A DNA stretch of 64,000 bases. Origin: Carettochelys insculpta. Lineage: Eukaryota > Chordata > Testudines > Carettochelyidae. Under the pieces are notes generated by a model. That model worked only from the letters and a program-made list of their open reading frames with translations. It made no database searches and was not told the DNA's origin. Positions within the stretch are counted from its first letter, which is position 1. Every line of letters starts with the position of its first letter. Both the position numbers and the translations under genes were made by a program. The DNA is taken from positions 9,302,337 to 9,366,336 of the forward strand of contig NC_134158.1 in NCBI RefSeq assembly GCF_033958435.1. The letters are read 5' to 3'. Positions 9,727 to 20,190 of this stretch are shown here, piece after piece.

Positions 9727-10307
9727 CAGGGTTCCCCAAACTGGGGGACTGTGCCCCCCGAGGGGACGTGAAGAAATTCCAGGGGGTTGTGAAGCGGCAT
9801 AGCTGCCCCAGCCGAAGAAAAAGCCGGCCTTTGCTTCCAGCTCTCAGCCCCTGCCATTGTATGTGGGTGACCCAGGACAGTGGCTATAAAAAGCAGGCAG
9901 CCAGAAAAGACCCAGGTGGAGTTAACTGCCTCCTGCAAAGGTGAGTGTGTGTGGGGTGGGTTGGGGAGGGGAGGGAGAGGAGGGTGGGGTCAGATGCGGG
10001 TTCGGGGGTGCCTGGGTCAGGGGAGGGGGATGGGGTAAAGTGGGTGGCTGGTGGTGCCTGGCTTTGGGGAAGAGGAAGGGCTCAGGCGGGGGGGCTTGTG
10101 GGGCTTGGATGGCCAGGTTGGGTGGCTGGCCCTGGCATTGCAGGGCTGAGTTGATGGGTAGGCGCCTGGCCCCGGCAGTGGCGGGCTCGGGCGGCAGGTG
10201 GGCGGGCGCCTGGCCCCAGCAGTGCAGGGCTCGGGCGGCTGGTGGGCGTGAGGGTCATTCAAAAATCAAAAGTGGGGGTGTGATGCCGAAAAGTTTGGGA
10301 ACCATGG
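9727..10307. mobile_element. hAT-type non-autonomous element
   Basis: Ends CAGGGTTCCCCAAACT and AGTTTGGGAACCATGG are imperfect inverted repeats. Flanks ACTTAATA (9719-9726) and ACCTAATA (10308-10315) form an 8-bp duplication matching at 7 of 8, a hAT hallmark. The inside is G-rich low-complexity sequence with no transposase. Confidence 0.75.
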
Positions 10308-10740
10308 ACCTAATAAATCATTTTGTGAGTCTTTAAAGTGCTACAGGACTGCTTTTTCATTTTGTGAAGATTCAGACTAACAGGGCTGCCTCTCTGGCTG
10401 CGTCTACACTTGCATTCCTCTTTCGAAAGGGGAATGCAAATGAGGGAAAGTGAAAATGCAAACGAGGAGCTGATTTACATATCTCGTGTTTTATTTGCAT
10501 AATCTCTTTTCGGAAGAGACTCTTTCAAAATTAAAAAAAAAGCACTGTAGATGGGGCTCTTTCGAAAATAAACCCCGTGTTCGAAAGAACCCTCCTTCCC
10601 AATTTTTTATGAATATGGGCTGCAGGGAGCAGGTTCGTACAGAGCGGCGTGATGTCTGACCCCTGCTGTGTGAGAAGCTGCTAACAGTAGTGATTTGCTG
10701 GGTCTGAGAGCAGGATTTTTACAATCCTCTATGAGTCGCT
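10308..10740. mobile_element. Penelope-like 3' end, then a TTCGAAA-rich MITE (family C)
   Basis: 10308-10395 is the sense Penelope end. 10397-10610 starts GGCTGCGTCTACACTTGC with repeated TTTCGAAA palindromes, as at 23.5, 34.4 and 37.3 kb. Confidence 0.55.
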
Positions 10741-11135
10741 GCTACTGTGGCGAATTCCTACAGGGACCAGTTCCAGGCACAGCAGGTGGGGAATCTCTTT
10801 CCTACCAGGGGCCAGCAACCCACAGGAAAAATCACTTGTGTGCCATATACAGGCAGTGTAAAGGTTCAAGCCAAAAATGAGGGGTTCTGGATGCAGGAAG
10901 GAACTGCAAGCAAGGGCAGAGGATTGGGATGGAAGCTCTGGGGTGGGACCTGGGATGTGAGGCAGGAGGTTGTGGTGGGGGTGTGGGGTTTGGGTGGCAG
11001 TTAGGGAGCTGGGGTGTGGGGGGCAGGCTGTGGGTGGAGGGAGGGGGGCTTGTGGCTGGGGCAGGAAAGTGGGGTGCAGGAGGGGTGTGGAGCACTTATC
11101 TTGTAGCCACAGCCACAAGCCCATTGGGTGAGCAT
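10740..11135. repeat. Dispersed repeat with a G-rich tail
   Basis: GGCGAATTCCTACAGGGACC...GTGGGGAATC matches, in reverse, the segment at about 23320-23470. Its tail is a degenerate G-rich run matching the C-rich run at 22.9-23.3 kb, so the two copies are inverted. Confidence 0.55.
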
Positions 11136-11288
11136 GATTGCCTGCTGCTCTGGCCTTCGGTCACCTCCCTCCCCTGTTATATAAACCCTGGATTCTACGT
11201 GTCTGCTCTGATCATCAGAAGAAGTTGGTCTTATCTACAAAAGCTGATAACCTCATAAATCTGAGAAAGCAGAGAAAAGGTTTAATAC

Positions 11289-11500
11289 AGCCGTCAGCAA
11301 CCAAAATAGCAAGAAGAGCCGTTGTTTCCAATTGGGTAAAAAACTCAGTAATTCAAGAGCCGCAATGCGCATGAATACAAGATAGTCCTTAATAAATAAC
11401 GTCCAGCCGTACTTTTTCTAACTCTTAGTTTAAGAACAGTGTCCACACAATGATTTGTAATGCGAGAAGTGTTTACTGCAGGACACCAGATGAAGAAGGA
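11289..11500 (+). mobile_element. 5' half of a hAT element (CAGNNGTCNGCAACC end)
   Basis: CAGCCGTCAGCAACCAAAAT and a following GAATACAAGATNGTCCTTAATAAAT stretch match the element at 13533-14190 in the same orientation. The 3' half is absent. It lies just upstream of ZNF1 and may have removed upstream exon sequence. Confidence 0.55.
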
Positions 11501-11549
11501 AGTGATTAAATCCATAGCTTCTGGGGAAGACTGCATGGATCTCAAGTAA

Positions 11550-13256
11550 AGCCCAGCCCAGCAGGGAATCTACCCACAACAGAGAAAAACCACACAAGTA
11601 AAGCACAGGAGATGTTTCAGTTTGAGCTCAAACTTCCTTAGACACCAGACAAGCCACATGGGAGAAAAGCCTCATGCCTGCCTCAAGGGCGGGGAAAAGT
11701 TTAGTGAGAAATCACAACTTCCTGTCCCTCAGAGAACCCACATGGAAGAGACATCCTATAAATGCCTTTACTGTGAAAAATCTTTTTGCCAGGGCTCACT
11801 GCTTCTTTCCCATAACCAAATCCACAAAGGAGAGAAACCCTATACATGCCGGGACTGTGGGATGAGATTCAAGTGGAGGTCAAACCTAATTGTACACCAG
11901 AGAATCCACACAGGAGAGAAGCCGTATAAATGCCCCGAGTGCGGGAAAAGGTTCTGTCAAAGCTCCCACTTTCGTGCTCATCAGCGAACTCACACAGGAG
12001 AGAAGCCCTATCAGTGCCTGGAGTGTGGGAAAAGCTTTTCTGAGAACTCCTACCTGCTTACCCATCAGAGAACTCACACGGGAGAGAAGCCCTACCAATG
12101 TCTTGACTGCGGGAAAAAATTCCAGAAAAGTGCAAATCTGCTTGTACACCAGCGAATTCACACCGGAGAAAGGCCCTACCATTGCCTGGACTGCGGGAAA
12201 AAATTCAACTGCAGCTCCAACCTGACTAGACACCAGAGAGTCCACATGAGAGACCAACTGTACAAATGCCTCCATGGTGCAGCAATACAACTTAATACAC
12301 TGCAGAGAACTCACACCGGAGAGACGCCTTATAAATGCCTTGAGCAAGGGAGAAATATTAGTGCGAAAGAACAGCTTGCTGCCCAGCAGGGAGCCCAGAC
12401 TAGAGAGATGCCCTATAAATGCCTTTGCTGTGGGAAAAGTTTTGGTTCTAGCTCAGATCTGGTTTTGCACCACAGAATCCACATGGGGGAGAAATCATAC
12501 AACTGCCCGGACTGTGGGAAGAGTTTCAGTCAGAGGTCCAACTTAATTCGACACCAGAAGATTCATACAGGAGAGACCCCGTTTAAGTGCCCTGAGTGTG
12601 GAAAGGAATTCAGTGACAAGTCACGCCTTAGAGAACATCAGAAAATCCACCTACGGGAGAAGCCCTATAACTGCCTTGATTGTGGGAAAAGCTTTTGTGG
12701 CAACTCCCGCTTTCTTGCCCATCAGAGGACTCACACGGGTGAGAAGCCCTATCAGTGCCTGGAGTGTGGGAAAAGTTTTTCCCAAAGCTCACGCTTTCTG
12801 GCCCATCAGAGAACTCACACAGGTGAGAAGCCCTATCAGTGTCTTGACTGTGGGAAAAGATTCCTTCAGAGTTCCAATCTTCTTATCCACCAGCAAAGCC
12901 ATACAGGAGAAAAGCCCTATCAGTGCCCAGACTGCGGGAAAAAATTCAAATCTAGCTCCAGCCTGGTGAGACATCAGCGAACCCACACAGGGGAAAATCT
13001 TCAGAAATGCCCAGACTGTGGGAAAACCTATACCAGCCAATCACAACTTATTACACATCAGAGAACCCACAGTGGAGAAAGACCCTATAAATGCATTGAT
13101 TGTGGGCGAAAGTTTGCTAACAAAGCACATCTTCTTGGGCACCAGAGAACCCATACCGGAGAGAAGCCCTATAAATGCCCTGACTGTGGGAAAAGCTTTA
13201 ATCTGCGTTCAAACCTGACCAGACATCAGAAAATCCATATGAGCAAGTCCCCCTAA
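11550..13256 (+). CDS. ZNF1: C2H2 zinc-finger exon, about 20 fingers, four decayed
   Basis: The frame is open from 11550 (after TAA at 11547-11549) to TAA at 13254-13256. No initiating ATG or clear acceptor is seen, so the 5' end is uncertain. Fingers repeat every 84 bp with TGEKPY linkers. Finger 1 keeps only its helix. Finger 2 lost a Cys and a His; finger 9 (near 12270) is shortened; finger 10 has lost nearly all ligands. Fingers 3-8 and 11-20 keep Cys2His2. Helix residues -1/2/3/6: F3 QSLS, F4 WSNV, F5 QSHA, F6 ESYT, F7 KANV, F8 CSNR; F11 SSDL, F12 QSNR, F13 DSRE, F14 GSRA, F15 QSRA, F16 QSNI, F17 SSSR, F18 SSQT, F19 NAHG, F20 LSNR. It is probably a nuclear DNA-binding factor. The [12 protein letters not shown] spacer of the other paralogues is absent. 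Confidence 0.85.
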   Translation, partial: SPAQQGIYPQQRKTTQVKHRRCFSLSSNFLRHQTSHMGEKPHACLKGGEKFSEKSQLPVPQRTHMEETSYKCLYCEKSFCQGSLLLSHNQIHKGEKPYTCRDCGMRFKWRSNLIVHQRIHTGEKPYKCPECGKRFCQSSHFRAHQRTHTGEKPYQCLECGKSFSENSYLLTHQRTHTGEKPYQCLDCGKKFQKSANLLVHQRIHTGERPYHCLDCGKKFNCSSNLTRHQRVHMRDQLYKCLHGAAIQLNTLQRTHTGETPYKCLEQGRNISAKEQLAAQQGAQTREMPYKCLCCGKSFGSSSDLVLHHRIHMGEKSYNCPDCGKSFSQRSNLIRHQKIHTGETPFKCPECGKEFSDKSRLREHQKIHLREKPYNCLDCGKSFCGNSRFLAHQRTHTGEKPYQCLECGKSFSQSSRFLAHQRTHTGEKPYQCLDCGKRFLQSSNLLIHQQSHTGEKPYQCPDCGKKFKSSSSLVRHQRTHTGENLQKCPDCGKTYTSQSQLITHQRTHSGERPYKCIDCGRKFANKAHLLGHQRTHTGEKPYKCPDCGKSFNLRSNLTRHQKIHMSKSP

Positions 13257-13532
13257 AAATCTCAACCGTGGGAAGAAGTTGGGTGACAACCGCCGGCGTG
13301 GGAGATCGCTCCGGTATTGCCTGGACTGTGGGCAGGGGTGGTGAGTCAAGCAGTGAATTGGGGAGGGGAAATCAACCCCATCAGCACCCCCTGCACACAA
13401 TCACCTCTTTTCCAGGAGCTACGAAAACCTGGAAAAATGTAGATTTTTGGCAGATGACTTAGCAATTACTGGCAGGATGAGCACTCTATATAGCTCCTAT
13501 ATAAAAGAAAGAAAATTAAATATATATTAGAC
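13257..13532. other. ZNF1 3' flank
   Basis: No canonical polyadenylation signal or repeat is recognised in this short stretch. Confidence 0.4.
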
Positions 13533-14190
13533 CAGAGGTCGGCAACCAGAATAGCAAGAAGAACCTCTTTTTTTCAAATTCAGTTTCAATATTTCAAGAG
13601 CTGCGATGCATGTGAATACGAGATGGTCCTTAATAAATTACATCCAACCTGACTTTCAGTGCAATTTTCAGAACAGGGCCCGCACGCCGCTTAGAGAGGT
13701 GAGACATGTTCACTGCAGGATGTTCACAAGTTTTTTAATATGGAGGTGGACACCTCATACAGCTGGAAGGGACCTCAGGAGGTCATCAAGTCCAGTTCCC
13801 TGCCCTCTCGGCAGGAACAAGCACCATCCCTTTTTTTCAAAAATCTCTATTTGCCCCAATCCCTAAGTGATCCCCTCAAAGATTGAACTCACAACACTGA
13901 GATTAGCAGGCCACTGCTGAAACCACAGAGTTATCCCTCCCCTGTATTCTATTTCTTCCTACTTTCCAGGGGTGTTTGTACCGCTGTCCTCCTGACTTGT
14001 ACACCCAAACCTTGTCTTTCTCTCTGGAAGATGCTGGGGGGAGTTACCCAACATTTTGAGATCACATGTGATTTGCTATTTACATAAGAGTTGGGGGCTT
14101 TTTATTAGTTTGCAATTATAGCATTAGCACACACAAAGAAGTCCTCAAAGAGCTGCATGTGGTTCTGGAGCCAGCGGTTGCAGACCCCCG
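13533..14190 (+). mobile_element. hAT element (CAGAGGTCGGCAACC ends) with nested SINE
   Basis: Ends CAGAGGTCGGCAACC and GGTTGCAGACCCCCG are imperfect inverted repeats. A SINE interrupts it. No clear 8-bp target duplication was found. The left half resembles 11289-11500, so the family brackets ZNF1. Confidence 0.65.
13750..13945 (-). mobile_element. tRNA-derived SINE nested in hAT
   Basis: Reversed copy: AGCTGGAAGGGACCTCAGG tail first, tRNA-like head (AACCACAGAGTTATCCCTCC) at the far end. Confidence 0.75.
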
Positions 14191-14235
14191 TTGTTCAGCT
14201 GTAACGCTAACATATTTTGATATCTTGTGGAAAGT

Positions 14236-14345
14236 CTCTTAAGGGATTCATCATCATCATCATCGTCAATAACTGTGGGCTCAGCACCTGTTGGTGTCTG
14301 ATGCGTCTCTCATTATTCCATCTCTCGCTGTGCAGTGTTTAAGGG
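14236..14345 (-). mobile_element. LINE 3' end with (GAT)n tail
   Basis: The ATCATCATCATCATC run followed by AATAACTGTGGGCTCAGC and TGGTGTCTGATGCG is the reverse complement of the LINE end at 38.8 kb. Confidence 0.65.
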
Positions 14346-14369
14346 ATATTGGTTAGCCTTAAGCTTTTA

Positions 14370-14860
14370 GGCCGGGTCTATGCTAGAGAGTTTTATCGAC
14401 AGAGGGGGGGGGGGGGGACATTCTGTCGACAAAGTCTCGACACAACTCTGCCTTTTCCTCGAAAGTCTTATCCCCCAAAAGTTTGAGGCATAACAATCAC
14501 TGGACAGCATACCGTCGACAGAAGTGCTGTAAAGCCACCCTCTGTCGACAAAGAGGACTTCTGTTTGCTGGCCAGGCCTGTTTGCAGAGCTGTCATTCCG
14601 CTTTCTGGCACCAGAAGGCAGTGCAGTCTGGCAGCTCTCTGTCGTCGGAGCAAGGTGCGTGCAAATGCAATCTGTTGATGGAGAGTCTGTCGAGATTACT
14701 CTGTTGACAGTAACTAGAGCTATGTCCACACTAGAAGCATCTGTTGAGAAAAAGAATACTGTTGACAGAATGCTTTAAGGGCATAGACGCGCCCTGAGTT
14801 ATATCGACAGAAGGCCCCTTCTGTCCACAAAACTCTCTCGTGTACACCCAGCCTTAATGT
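14370..14860. mobile_element. GTCGACA-rich MITE (family D)
   Basis: Inverted ends: GGTCTATGCTAGAGAGTTTT and the reverse complement of AAAACTCTCTCGTGTACACC. The inside has many TCTGTCGACA segments in both orientations and a G run at 14406-14418. Confidence 0.6.
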
Positions 14861-15019
14861 ACATATTCTTCTTTGTACCTAACTCTGCAGAGAGAGAGAA
14901 ACCCGCTCTCAGAACTCCTGGGCACTCTCTCAGCTCCGGGAGTGGAGCGGGATCTTTTGGGTTACAGCTGGGGGCAGATCTATTTTGCCTCTGTATAAAG
15001 AACATCAGAACGGCCACAC

Positions 15020-15480
15020 TGGAAGGCTATGCCTAGACCGCAGGGATTTGTCGACAGACTTTGGGGGAAAGATATCTTCCGACAAAACTTCTGTCGACAG
15101 ATCGCAGCCAACCTGCCAGGAGGATGGCAAAAGCGATCAGCTGTGTCGACAGAGAGCAGCCAGGCTACTGGGCCACTCTGTTAGCAAAACACCCAACTGG
15201 CAGCACAGCAAACAGGGCTGCCTGGTGTCCTGGAAGCCCCGTCTGTTGACCGAGCCCCCCGCCCCCGGCCGGGACTGTCCAGATCTCGGTCAACAGAGGC
15301 AACAAGAAGTCCTGTGGCCCCCGATGACTAACAGAGCCGTTATTCCTCATGGGGAGCAGGGTGAGGCTGTCTACAAAAGTGCTGTGTTCTGTTGATTTCC
15401 TGTCAACAGAGAGAACGTGTTGGAAATCTGGGCACTCCCCGGGTTTTACTGACAAAAGCCTCTAGTGTAGACACAGCTGT
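15020..15480. mobile_element. GTCGACA-rich MITE (family D), second copy
   Basis: From GCCTAGACCGCAGGGATTTG to AAGCCTCTAGTGTAGACACAG, with the same internal TCTGTCGACAGA segments as the copy at 14.37 kb and the nested copy at 2479-2891. Confidence 0.55.
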
Positions 15481-17454
15481 AGTACCCAGAGGCGCTGAGA
15501 CCTCATATGAGGGGGAGTGAAGTCTCTGCTCTACAGCCCTGGCTGAGAGCCAGCTGGCCTTTAGCTCATGTGGGTAAAGCACAGGGCTTTAGCCCCGCCG
15601 ATTGCAGGCTTAATACCTGGTGCCAGCAACCCAGGTCTGTCAGCATTACACAGCCACGCAGACTAGTGGTCCATCTAGTCTAGCCCCATAACCCTGTCCT
15701 CCAAGAGGAGCCAATGGCAGGTGCTTCAGAAGGCATGAACAGAAGAGGTAATCAGCAAATGATCCGTTCCCAGCTTCTGGCAAACACACTGCGGGGGAGC
15801 ACCCTCCCTGCCCGGCATGGCTGATAACCCCGATGGATCGATCCTCCAGGAACTTGTTTTGTTGTTATGGGATTCCCATTGTTGTTTGCGCCTTTCCGTC
15901 ATCCCCTGGCGAAGAGTTCCGCAGGCTGGCGGTGAAGACATGGTTTGTTTTAAATCTGCTGCCTATCAGTGTCGGTGGCTCAGCTTCCTGTGTGCTCGCG
16001 AGGGAAGGAATATGCACAGGGCTTAGGGCCGTGCAGCTTAGAGGGAACCCCGCTTACGGTCTGATCCCGGCGGAGAGTGCCAGGCGGTGGGCTGCAGGGC
16101 CAGGGAGGGAGGTGGGAGCAGGTTTGCACCCATTCTGGTGGTGCCCAGAGCCTGTCCCAATCCCCCCCACAAATTCCTTCCTCTCACCCCACCTGCCGAA
16201 GGAGGGAGGGAGTCTGGGTGGGGCAGGGGTACAGGCTGTGGCCTGGGGCTGGTGACCGGGCTGCAAGGTGTGGGTGGGAGTTTGGGTGCAGAAGACAGGT
16301 TGGGGTGCAAGCTTGTGGCTAGAGGCTGGGGGCTGGGTGCAGGCTCTGGCCGTGGGCAGGGGTGCAGGAGGGGGTGAAGCGTTCAGGCTCAGGGAGGAGT
16401 GGGGCATGTGAAGGGGTGTGGTGGGAGGAAGTGAGGGTGCTGCACTTACCTGGGGCACCCACCTCTGGCAGGAGCTCCTGGAAGGGGCAAGGGGTCTCTC
16501 CCCACTGCCTCCCTCCACCCCAGGGGCCCTGCCGCCGCCACCACCCGCAGTACAGCGGGACGAGCGTGGCTTTCTCCTCCCGCCGCACAGCTGTGTGCCT
16601 GCGTCTTTCCATGCCCCTCTCCCAGGACTCAGCCGTGAAAATGGTGCACGGACCCAGACCCGCATACCGCCACGGCGACACCAGAGCGAGCGGCCGCAGG
16701 CTGGACTCACCCCGAGCCGGCAGCAGGAGCCCTGGATGCGTTTTCTAGCACTCGAGGATGGCAGGCAGGTTGGGGACACGTGAGAGGAGATGGGGAGACG
16801 GGCAGGGAGAGACCCGGCCCCAAATTTTGGTGGAGCCAGGCGAGCAGTATTCTTGGTGCGCGACCGGCCTTTGCAAGTCACCACCGCTGAGCGGGGAGGA
16901 GACCAGACCAGGGGAACCGCAAGAGTTTCTCCCGAGAGCCAGCCAGCCGGATGAGGCTGAGAACTATGCACTCGTTACGCTGAGGCCTGCAACAGACAGA
17001 CAGCCAGCCGGCCAGTGCTGAGTGAAGCTGTCCTGGACCAGCAAAGGGCTGCGAAAGGACAGGGGGGCAAAGGGCCAGGCTGAGTGTAGTAGTGCTGGGA
17101 AAAATCTTAGGGGGTTGCCCCTCTGGCCCCCTCCCCTCCTTACCCTGTCTGCCCCCCTCAGCAAGAGGTGAGGGGGTTTGCTCTGGTGCCGGACCAGCCC
17201 TGGGACCACGGGCTGCAGGGGAGACCCCAGTGGCTGGGACCCCTGGGGTCAGGGGTGAGCACCAGCCTGGGGATCGGGTCCCCCAGAAGCCAGGAGGCCC
17301 CAGTGCTCAAGCAGCCCCACCCTCCAGCTATTACCCGGTTCCCACTCGGCCTCCCTGCACCCCAAATCGCCTGGCCCCTGCCTCTGGGGGGCTGCTCCGC
17401 TCCCAGCGGGGATGGGGGGGTTGCAGCTTCGGGCTGCTCCAGATGGGGCTAAGC
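15481..17454. other. Intergenic, GC-rich without recognised genes
   Basis: 15500-15640 carries a repeat unit (GCTGAGAGCCAGCTGGCCTTTAG) also seen at 24250 and reversed at 54520. From 16050 to 17420 the sequence is G/C-rich with long but low-complexity frames on both strands. No KRAB, SCAN or other domain was found that could be the 5' end of ZNF2. Confidence 0.45.
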
Positions 17455-17540
17455 AGTCCTATAGGACGCTGAAGATTAACAATATTATTTATTAGGGGAT
17501 GAGCTTTCATGGGAAAGACCCACTTCTTGAGATTTGGAGT
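17455..17540 (-). mobile_element. Penelope-like 3' end
   Basis: Reversed copy: AGCAGTCCTATAGGACGCTGAAGATTAAC...GAGCTTTCATGGGAAAGACC. Confidence 0.55.
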
Positions 17541-17639
17541 ATAACTGAGGGAAAACTGAGGAATCAGCTCAAGAGGGGGAAGGAAGGAGAGGGAGAGAGA
17601 GAGAAATTTTCTGCAAAGTGTCAGTTAAGTGGGATGTTG

Positions 17640-17830
17640 GCCATGACTTAAGTGGCCGACCATGCCCTGCATGAAGAAAAATTTCCTTCTGTTAGTTTTA
17701 AACCTGCTACCCCTAGTTCCTGTGTTATGGGAACAAGTCAATAACTTTTCCTTGTTTACTTTCTCCCCACCTGTCCTGATTTTATAGACCCCTATCACAT
17801 CTTCCCGTGGTCTTCTCTTTTCTAAGATGG
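17640..17830 (-). mobile_element. CR1 LINE fragment
   Basis: Reversed CR1 segment: GAAGAAAAATTTCCTTCTG...CCCCTAGTTCCTGTGTTATGG. Confidence 0.5.
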
Positions 17831-18294
17831 AAAAGTCCCTGGTTTTTTGCTCATTTTTCATATGGCAGCTGGACCAGGGTCCAGAGAGGTCAAAGGGTCA
17901 CATTCTGGCACTCCCGCCTCGGGAAGGTGGCTGACCCCATAGCTAGGTTGTTTCTTCCAAGCGTGAAGACTCCATTCCTATTTCATTTATATTTAAAATT
18001 GTTCCCGGCTTTACCCTGGGGGGCCATGATTGTACCTGGTTCAATACACCATGAAACTAGCTCTAGAGAAAGGGTTAAAATAAAGAAGACTCTCCATGTT
18101 TGGGAGATGAGGAGAAGGATCTCAGGTGTAATGGATTATGATGCACCAGGGACCAAGTTCAGAGAACAAAAAATTACAGACAGATTGGTAAACTTTTCCA
18201 GTCCCCCACTTCCCGCTATTGTGTTGTTTGTCCTCTTTTTTACTGTTCCCTTTCGTTCCCAGGGGGATGTCATGGAGATAGACCTATCTCTTGG
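17831..18294. other. Intergenic, no recognised feature
   Basis: No recognisable exon or repeat. Confidence 0.4.
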
Positions 18295-18477
18295 AACTGG
18301 AAGGGACCTCAAGAGGTCATCAAGTCTAGTCCCCTGCCCTCAGGGCAGGACCTATCACCATCCCTAACAGATTGTTTTAAAATCTAACCTACCCCAAGGC
18401 CCTTGAAAGGTCCTCTCGTGGCTTGAGCTCAGACCCCCTCAGTTTACGAGGCCAATGCTCTAACCACTGAGCTACAA
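18295..18477 (-). mobile_element. tRNA-derived SINE just upstream of ZNF2
   Basis: Reversed copy ending CAATGCTCTAACCACTGAGC about 35 bp before the ZNF2 splice acceptor. Confidence 0.75.
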
Positions 18478-18511
18478 TGACTCACGTCTGGAGTGTCTCT
18501 CTGTATGCCAG

Positions 18512-19710
18512 GGGGTGCTGAGATGATGAGTGAGAGTAAGGAAGAGGATCCGCAATGGGAAGGTTCTGAGGACGCAGATCGGCAGAGAACAGGAAGACCC
18601 AAGGGGCCTTTTTATCAGACCCATAAAAAAGGAACACCCTGTGACAAGCCACGCTGCTCAGAGAGGCTGTTGGGATGCACCTCAAGGAAGAAAACGGATG
18701 ACCCCATCAATGCGGGTGAAGATCGCGGGGACCTCAGGGAAAACCCATCCCAGAGGAGAATCCCCATGAAAGGAAAAAAGAACACATGCCCCAAGTGTGG
18801 GAAAAGCTTCCTTCGGAGGTCACACCTCATTTCCCACCAGAGGATCCACACTGGGGAGAAACCCTACCAGTGCCTCGATTGTGGGAAAAGTTTCAATCAG
18901 AGCTCCCACCTGATTTCTCATCGGAGGGTCCACACGGGAGAAAAACCTTATAAATGCCTGGCTTGCGGGAAAGGGTTCAACCAGGGTTCCCATCTCATCA
19001 GGCACGAAAGAACCCACACGGGGGAAAAACCCTATAAGTGTCTGGAATGTGGGAGAAGCTTCATTCAGAGCTCTGATCTCATTTCCCATCAGCAAGCCCA
19101 CCTGGGAGAAAGACCCTATAAATGCCTGGACTGTGGGGAAAGTTTTGATTGGAACATGCAGCGGGTGAGACACCAGCTGGCGCACACGGGAGAAAAACCC
19201 TACAAGTGCTTGGATTGCGGGAAAGCGTTTAGTGACAGCTCAGCCCTTATTTCTCATCAGAGGCTCCATACAGGAGAGAAGCCCTATAAATGCCTCGAGT
19301 GCGGGAGAAGATTCAATCGGAAATCAATCCTTACCAGACACGAGAGGACCCACACAGGAGACAAGCCCTATAAATGTCTGGAGTGTGGGAAAGGTTTCAG
19401 TCAGAGCTCGTACCTAATTGCCCATCAAAGAACTCACACGGGGGAGAGACCCTATAAATGCCTTGAGTGTGAAAAAAGCTTCAGCTGGAGCTCAGATCTG
19501 GTGGCCCACCACAGAACCCACACAGGAGAGAGACCTTATAAGTGCCTGGACTGTGGGAAAAGATTCCTTCAGAGCTCAAATCTTATCCTGCATCAGAGAA
19601 TCCATACAGGGAAAACACCCTATCGATGTCCCAACTGCGGGAAAAGCTTCAATCAGAGTTCCAACCTGGCTCGACACCAGAATGTCCACATGGCTGAAGA
19701 AACATCATAA
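18512..19710 (+). CDS. ZNF2: C2H2 zinc-finger terminal exon, 11 fingers
   Basis: The exon follows a TCTCTCTGTATGCCAG acceptor and opens with two nucleotides of a split codon, then [13 protein letters not shown], the spacer shared with ZNF3 and ZNF5. It ends with TAA at 19708-19710. After about 90 spacer residues come 11 intact Cys2His2 fingers with TGEKPY-type linkers. Helix residues -1/2/3/6: RSHS, QSHS, QSHR, QSDS, WMQR, DSAS, RSIR, QSYA, WSDA, QSNL, QSNR. Finger 5 has the atypical helix WNMQRVRH, shared with the broken finger of ZNF4. Expected role is sequence-specific DNA binding in the nucleus. Upstream exons are not identified, so KRAB status is unknown. Finger-like sequence continues past the stop. 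Confidence 0.9.
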
Positions 19711-20190
19711 ATGTCTCGACGGTGGGGAAGTGTTATGTGGCAAAACGCAATTTAATTCTCATCCGAGCAGAGGTGGGAAAAGTACCCAAAAAGTTACTTG
19801 AGTAAAAGTGCAGCTGTTTTCACCTCTGGATACTTGAGTACGATTGAGATGTGAGGTGTGTACTTTCACTCAAGTGGCTTTTCAGAGGGACACAGGCATT
19901 TGTACTTAAGTACATCCCTCCCAAAGCAGCTGTACTTTTACTCATGTATCTTTTGGGGTACTTTTTCTACCTCTGCATCCCAGACCCAACACTGGACAGA
20001 GACCTTACAAATGCACTGACAATGGGCGAAAGTTAAATGGCAAAGCACAACTTCCGATGGGCTGGAGACTCCGCAGAGGAGAGGAGCCCTATAAATACCT
20101 TTACTCTGGGAAAACTTTTGGAGCTCAGATCTTATTTCGCACCCCAGAATTTACACAGGAGGGAAACTGTATAAATGCCAAGATGGCATC
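19711..20190 (+). pseudogene. Decayed 3' extension of the ZNF2 finger array
   Basis: Past the stop, finger remnants remain. HKCLDGGEV...KTQF precedes the hAT MITE, and after it RPYKCTDNGRKLNGKAQ resembles finger 19 of ZNF1. A second remnant, EEPYKYLYSGKTFGAQ, ends near 20180. Key Cys and His are lost and frames are shifted. The ancestral array had at least three more fingers. Confidence 0.7.
19768..19975. mobile_element. hAT-type MITE, complete, with target duplication
   Basis: 208 bp with CAGAGGTGGGAAAAGTAC and GTACTTTTTCTACCTCTG as inverted ends, and internal TACTTGAGTA palindromes. Flanks CATCCGAG and CATCCCAG form an 8-bp duplication with one mismatch. It splits the decayed ZNF2 tail. 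Confidence 0.85.

Noticed and set aside
11886..13040. Minus-strand frames antisense to ZNF1 (also antisense to ZNF2, ZNF3, ZNF5)
   Set aside because: The 84-bp periodicity of fingers leaves an antisense frame open; residues simply mirror the linker codons.
11622..13256. Regular 84-bp repeats considered as a CRISPR-like or satellite array
   Set aside because: The period is the zinc-finger unit and the repeats are coding with conserved Cys2His2.
15540..15620. Possible tRNA gene (TAGCTCA...GCAGGCTTAATACC)
   Set aside because: It resembles a tRNA-like head, but the arms do not fold cleanly and the same unit is dispersed at 24.25 and 54.5 kb, so it is a repeat.
16054..16971. 305-codon minus-strand open frame
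   Set aside because: GC-rich low-complexity sequence with overlapping frames on both strands and no recognisable domain or splice context.
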